The position numbers and the translations under genes were made by a program. Shown piece by piece: positions 30,774 through 34,119 of a DNA stretch of 34,119 bases. How positions within the stretch are numbered: the first letter of the stretch is position 1; each line of letters begins with the position of its first letter. Source of the stretch: Candidatus Giovannonibacteria bacterium (GTDB lineage: Bacteria > Patescibacteriota > Minisyncoccia > JACPKW01 > UBA11713); contig JACPKW010000003.1 in assembly GCA_016186825.1 (NCBI GenBank), positions 1-34,119 on the forward strand, given 5' to 3'. The notes beneath the pieces are model-generated. The model ran no database searches. It saw nothing but the letters and a program-made list of their open reading frames with translations, and was not told where the DNA came from.

Positions 30774-31519
30774 ATTCTCTTTGCAATCTCAATGATTTTC
30801 CAGAATTCATCGGGCTTTAAGCTCGCCCCTCCAACAAGCGCTCCGGAAATGCACTCAACTTTCAAAAAAGATTCAGCGTTTTTTGAATTCACAGAACCGC
30901 CGTATAAAATAGGCATTCGCATTGCCGCGTTGCGCCCCCAGATATCAAGCAGGACTCTTTTTATAAAAATTCCCATTTCAAAAAGATTTTGCGGGTTATC
31001 CGGACGCGCGCCTTTTGTGGTCGAAATCGCCCAGACAGGCTCATAGGCGATCAGGACGCGAGAAGAAAATTTCTTCGTAATTCCTTTCAAGCCCTCTTTT
31101 ATTTCCCTACGGACCATTTCGGGCACAGCTTCCGGCTCGCGCACTTTTTCCCCCACGCATAAAACGACTTTTAGCCCCTTTGACAGTGCGGATTTTATTT
31201 TTTTATTGATCAGCTCGTCTGAATCTCCGAGTTCCCTTCTTTCGGAATGCCCGACAATTACATGAGAAATTTTTAAGGCTTTCAACATGCTCGCGGAAAT
31301 CTCCCCAGTCCAAGGACCTGTGTCTTTGAGAAAAACATCCTGCGCCGCGAGCTTTACAACGCCGCTTTTTAAAACGGGCAAAAAAACAAATGGCGCAGCG
31401 ACCATAAGTTCAACTTTTTTTGCCTTCCTTGCTACCCTACGCACAGACTCGAAAAGACGTTTCGCTTCCTTTGCGTTAGTCGGATTCATTTTCCAATTAG
31501 CAATTATTATTTTCTTCAT
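30770..31519 (-). CDS. tpiA: Triosephosphate isomerase
   Basis: 249 aa, normal. IIANWKMNPT with the catalytic Lys, VGHSERRE with the catalytic His, AYEPVWAIST with the catalytic Glu and the phosphate-binding YGGSVN are all present. Couples to pgk by ATGA. The first 26 bp of the gene are duplicated at 31620-31645, with a double hairpin between, so the gene survived an insertion near its start codon. GGGAG lies 11 nt before the ATG. Confidence 0.96.
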   Translation of the reverse strand: MKKIIIANWKMNPTNAKEAKRLFESVRRVARKAKKVELMVAAPFVFLPVLKSGVVKLAAQDVFLKDTGPWTGEISASMLKALKISHVIVGHSERRELGDSDELINKKIKSALSKGLKVVLCVGEKVREPEAVPEMVRREIKEGLKGITKKFSSRVLIAYEPVWAISTTKGARPDNPQNLFEMGIFIKRVLLDIWGRNAAMRMPILYGGSVNSKNAESFLKVECISGALVGGASLKPDEFWKIIEIAKRI

Positions 31520-31645
31520 GGATTCATTTTCTCCCGATTTTGTTCAAATTTCCAATTTGAATACAAAATCGCGGATCCTCGAAAAATTTGCAAAATCAAA
31601 GATTTTGAATTTTTCGGGACAATTAGCTATGATTATTTTCTTCAT
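31520..31645. mobile_element. 100-bp double-hairpin insert with 26-bp flanking duplication of the tpiA start
   Basis: Positions 31494-31519 (true tpiA start) and 31620-31645 match at 24 of 26 bases. Between them lie two hairpins: 31535-31571 (CGATTTTG and TTCAAATT with their exact complements, 3-nt loop) and 31580-31616 (CGAAAAATT/AATTTTTCG plus AAAATC/GATTTT). This is what a miniature element with a long target-site duplication would leave. There is no transposase. Confidence 0.5.
31544..31645 (-). pseudogene. Duplicated tpiA start: 33-codon leader frame
   Basis: Starts MKKIIIAN like TpiA, then runs CPEKFKIFDF through the hairpin insert and stops at 31544. It lies 18 bp after dedA. It is a by-product of the duplication, though if translated it could act as a leader peptide for tpiA. 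Confidence 0.5.
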
Positions 31646-31663
31646 AAGTTTGCAGGCAGGAAA

Positions 31664-32278
31664 TTATTGTTTAAAATCATTTCTGTTTTTAATAATGTGC
31701 CAGACGCCCGGGATAAACGAAATAATTATTACGGCAAGTATTACCGGCAGAAGATAATTATCAATATTGGGTACCACGCTTCCTAAAAAATATCCGAGGA
31801 AGCTCAATCCAAAAGTCCAGATAAACCCGCCAAATAAATTATAAAAAACAAATGTTCTATAATGCATCCTTCCAACGCCAGCCAAGATCGGTGCAAAAGT
31901 CCTCACAATTGGCACAAAACGCGCAAGCACAATCGTCGGCGGGCCGTTTTTCTCATAATAACTTTGTGCATAATGCAAATATTTTTTTTTAAAAATTCTG
32001 GAATCTTCCCGAGAAAAAAGCGCGGGGCCGATTCGTCGGCCAAAAGCATAACCGAAGTTATCGCCAAGCACTGCGCCTCCGAAAGCTATAAAAGCAAGTG
32101 CCCAGATATTTATGAAATTTTGCGAAGCTAGAAATCCTGCCGTGAATAAAAGACTGTCCCCCGGCAGGAAAAAGCCCACAAAAAGGCCCGATTCAGCGAA
32201 AATAATGCCGAAAACGCCTAGATATCCGACCGTTTTTATTAAGGTAACTAAATCGATGCCGCCAAAAATTTCAGTCAT
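31664..32278 (-). CDS. DedA family membrane protein
   Basis: 204 aa with about five membrane segments. FAESGLFVGFFLPGDSLLF, GAVLGDNFGYAFGRRIG and RFVPIVRTFAPILAGVGRM are the DedA signatures, including the acidic and Arg residues needed for activity. Some members flip undecaprenyl phosphate across the membrane for wall and glycan synthesis, which would suit the glycosyltransferase and murI. Overlaps galT by 4 bp. Confidence 0.93.
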   Translation of the reverse strand: MTEIFGGIDLVTLIKTVGYLGVFGIIFAESGLFVGFFLPGDSLLFTAGFLASQNFINIWALAFIAFGGAVLGDNFGYAFGRRIGPALFSREDSRIFKKKYLHYAQSYYEKNGPPTIVLARFVPIVRTFAPILAGVGRMHYRTFVFYNLFGGFIWTFGLSFLGYFLGSVVPNIDNYLLPVILAVIIISFIPGVWHIIKNRNDFKQ

Positions 32279-33288
32279 ACCTTAGCCGCCCTCAAAATTT
32301 TAGCAGCATTTTCCGGGAGAATTCTTACAACTTCAATCCCCGTGCCAAGTTCAACCCCTCCCCAAATGTTCGTCCGCGGCAGAATCTCGAAATGCCAATG
32401 ATAATGTTTGTAATTCTTGCTTTTTGGAGGGGCCGTATGAATGAAAAAGTTATAATCGGGATCATGCAAAGCCTTATTTAATTTGGCAAAAACAACGCGG
32501 ACCGCCTCTACAAAACTATCGTATTGCGCTTCATGCATGTCTTCAAAGCGCGGATTGTGGGTAATAGGGAATAGCCTTATTTCGGCTGATACATGCGACG
32601 CGTAGGGACAGATCACGATAAAATGCTTATTTTTGTAAATCACTCTTTTTTTTGCCCTGCTTTCATCCTTGATCACTGTGCAATGCACGCAGCGCTTATG
32701 CTTTTCATAATAGCGGCTGGAGCCGTCGAGGCTCCTTTTCACATCGGTCGGAATTATCGGCAATGCGACAATCTGCGAATGCGGATGGCCCACCGTTGCT
32801 CCCGCTTTAAGGCCGTTGTTGTGATAAATTAATACATACTCTACGCATTTTTCCGACGAAAGAGCGCGGTAGCGCTCGCGGTAAGTTTCGAGCACCAGTT
32901 TTAGCTCTTCTCTCGTCATAAAGCCTAGCGAACGCGCGTGATTTCGCGTTACCACGATTTCGTGAAAACCCACTCCCCCAAAACTTTGCTCTGAGCCATT
33001 CTTAACAGTCACAGGACAAACTTTGTGTGGATTTAGTATTGGAAATTTATTTTTTACGACCTGGACAAACCAAGATGAGAATTTTTCCCGATTCTCACCG
33101 GACGCAGTAGGCAGCGGACGCCAAAAGAGCGCGTCTCCATTGCCGCTTTTTTGCGGATCTTCGAATGGACACTTTTTTATCGATGTCTTCTTTCTTCGAT
33201 CTTCTTTTAAAAAATGGGGACGCTTCGCGCTCCCGGACGCAACTAAAATCCAATCGCCCGATACAATATCTTTTCTAAACTCGCTCAT
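32275..33288 (-). CDS. galT: Galactose-1-phosphate uridylyltransferase family
   Basis: 337 aa. The active-site H-P-H-S-Q (in GHPHSQIVALP), FHEIVVTRNHARSLG, a Cys pair CVHCT and the end HWHFEILPR are those of GalT-type HIT proteins. It exchanges UMP between sugar phosphates. Only one Cys is at the N-terminal zinc site (KKCPFEDP). No galK or galE is here, so the substrate may be another hexose phosphate. Coupled by ATGA to the glycosyltransferase. Confidence 0.88.
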   Translation of the reverse strand: MSEFRKDIVSGDWILVASGSAKRPHFLKEDRRKKTSIKKCPFEDPQKSGNGDALFWRPLPTASGENREKFSSWFVQVVKNKFPILNPHKVCPVTVKNGSEQSFGGVGFHEIVVTRNHARSLGFMTREELKLVLETYRERYRALSSEKCVEYVLIYHNNGLKAGATVGHPHSQIVALPIIPTDVKRSLDGSSRYYEKHKRCVHCTVIKDESRAKKRVIYKNKHFIVICPYASHVSAEIRLFPITHNPRFEDMHEAQYDSFVEAVRVVFAKLNKALHDPDYNFFIHTAPPKSKNYKHYHWHFEILPRTNIWGGVELGTGIEVVRILPENAAKILRAAKV

Positions 33289-34119
33289 AAATTATATTTC
33301 CGCCTGGATAAATACCACCGAATTTTTACAACTTCCCACAAAAAGTGGATATAGCTCGAAAGCTTAATGCTGCTTTGGGCGCTGTTTATCCAGCGCGCAG
33401 AAACGATTCCGATTTTATAATCGAACTTCTGGGCAAGCGCAAGCACTTCCACATCGAATGCCCAGCGATTAATTTTTGCCATTTTGAATATTCTTTCTGC
33501 CGCCGTATCACGAAATGCCTTAAAGCCGTTTTGCGTGTCCCAAATCCCCCGAACCGTAAGGAGCTGTATGATAAGATTCCCGACATTTCCGAAAAGCCGC
33601 CTCCACCAGGGCTGGCGCACTTCTTCTCCGCCGGGCGCATCCCTTGGATCGCGCGAAGAAATTACAACTTCATAGCCTCGATCGAAAAAGGAGCGCATTT
33701 TATCGAAATGCGCGATGTCTGTACCATTATCAGCATCCATAAAAAGTCTGATTCTCCCCGAGGCCGCGAGCATTCCCTCTCTAACTGTAAAACCTTTGCC
33801 GCGATTTTTATGCCGCTCGAGAACCTTTAGATTTTTGATCTCGGGAATCAGATTTTTTGCTATTTCAATTGTATTGTCGCGCGGCCCATCTGTAGCAACG
33901 ATGATTTCGTATGTAAATGGCTGGGTTGAAAAATATTCTTGCAGCCGATGCAGAGTATTCGTGATATCCTTAGAAACGTTGTAGGCGGGAACAATCACAG
34001 ACAGATAAATATCGCTCGCGTTTTTGCGTTCGCCCAAAACAGAAACATTGGTTAAAATCGCTTTTGACGGATAAACCCCTACACCAATATCTACAACTCT
34101 TGTGCTTTTCGCCGATTTG
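33285..34119 (-). CDS. Family 2 glycosyltransferase (dolichyl-phosphate glucosyltransferase-like), 5' end outside the window
   Basis: The GT2 domain begins YLSVIVPAYNVSKDI and has VATDGPRDNT, DADNGT as the DxD nucleotide-sugar site, and FKAFRDTAAERIF, as in Alg5/DPM-like enzymes that use polyprenyl phosphate. A TTG at 34037 could be a start (250 aa). However, the frame is open without a stop to the window edge and reads RVVDIGVGVYPSKAILTNVS upstream. That suggests either a longer N-terminal domain or a start beyond the window. No SD precedes the TTG. First gene of the co-directional run to 24208. Confidence 0.8.
   Translation of the reverse strand, partial: KSAKSTRVVDIGVGVYPSKAILTNVSVLGERKNASDIYLSVIVPAYNVSKDITNTLHRLQEYFSTQPFTYEIIVATDGPRDNTIEIAKNLIPEIKNLKVLERHKNRGKGFTVREGMLAASGRIRLFMDADNGTDIAHFDKMRSFFDRGYEVVISSRDPRDAPGGEEVRQPWWRRLFGNVGNLIIQLLTVRGIWDTQNGFKAFRDTAAERIFKMAKINRWAFDVEVLALAQKFDYKIGIVSARWINSAQSSIKLSSYIHFLWEVVKIRWYLSRRKYNL

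Noticed and set aside
1-34119. CRISPR array, integrase, transposase or rRNA
   Set aside because: No regularly spaced repeats, no recognisable recombinase or transposase protein, and no rRNA were found; the only RNA gene identified with confidence is tmRNA.

Overview
The window looks like a chromosomal segment of a Candidate Phyla Radiation (Patescibacteria, probably Parcubacteria-like) bacterium. The basis is short core proteins (Pgk 358 aa, ArgRS 501 aa), a Cys-rich zinc-ribbon family that I associate with CPR genomes, dense gene packing with 1-4 base start/stop overlaps, and moderate GC. TGA acts as an ordinary stop (smpB, rpmI), so recoded CPR lineages such as Gracilibacteria are unlikely. 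Lineage is inferred from gene content only; there is no rRNA in the window.

Layout. The left edge (1-5475, minus) holds the start of recO, a 569-aa zinc-ribbon protein, a 5' fragment of a third member of that family, and ileS. IleS is an IleRS2-type enzyme with a GTHH signature and a histidine-phosphatase domain inside its zinc-binding insert. From 5511 to 10973, core genes (murI, argS) alternate with orphan cassettes: small unknown or secreted proteins with very strong Shine-Dalgarno sites and hairpin terminators, ending with a degenerate receiver-domain protein. Next comes a plus-strand translation block: smpB, ssrA (tmRNA, overlapping the smpB stop), a GC-rich element bounded by a copy of the tmRNA 3' end, then infC, rpmI and rplT. 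From 13219 to 20297 (minus) lie a zinc/manganese ABC transporter and a DNA and nucleotide maintenance group: MGMT domain, Nudix hydrolase, DNPH1-like N-glycosidase, PolX and a family-4-like UDG lacking its Fe-S ligands. The second full zinc-ribbon protein sits among them behind a perfect 20-bp palindrome. From 20305 to 23823 are an amino-acid permease, a LOG-like protein, a beta-CASP RNase and a DUF2238-type membrane protein. The gap at 23824-24207 carries a rod-like RNA candidate with its own promoter and terminator.

The right end (24208-34119, minus) is a tightly coupled run: glycosyltransferase, galT, dedA, tpiA, pgk, then a PD-(D/E)XK nuclease, DHH phosphoesterase, RNase HI, ComEC channel, separate ComEC-type MBL protein and an NMP-kinase-like protein. 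The last six could bring in and break down nucleic acid and feed nucleotides back, which would suit a cell with limited biosynthesis (inference).

The most unusual points are the three-locus zinc-ribbon family with mirrored end modules, the phosphatase-in-IleRS fusion, two contrasting translation-start styles (near-leaderless core genes against AGGAGG orphan genes), two unassigned structured-RNA candidates, a duplicated tmRNA end, and a double-hairpin insert at tpiA flanked by a 26-bp duplication.
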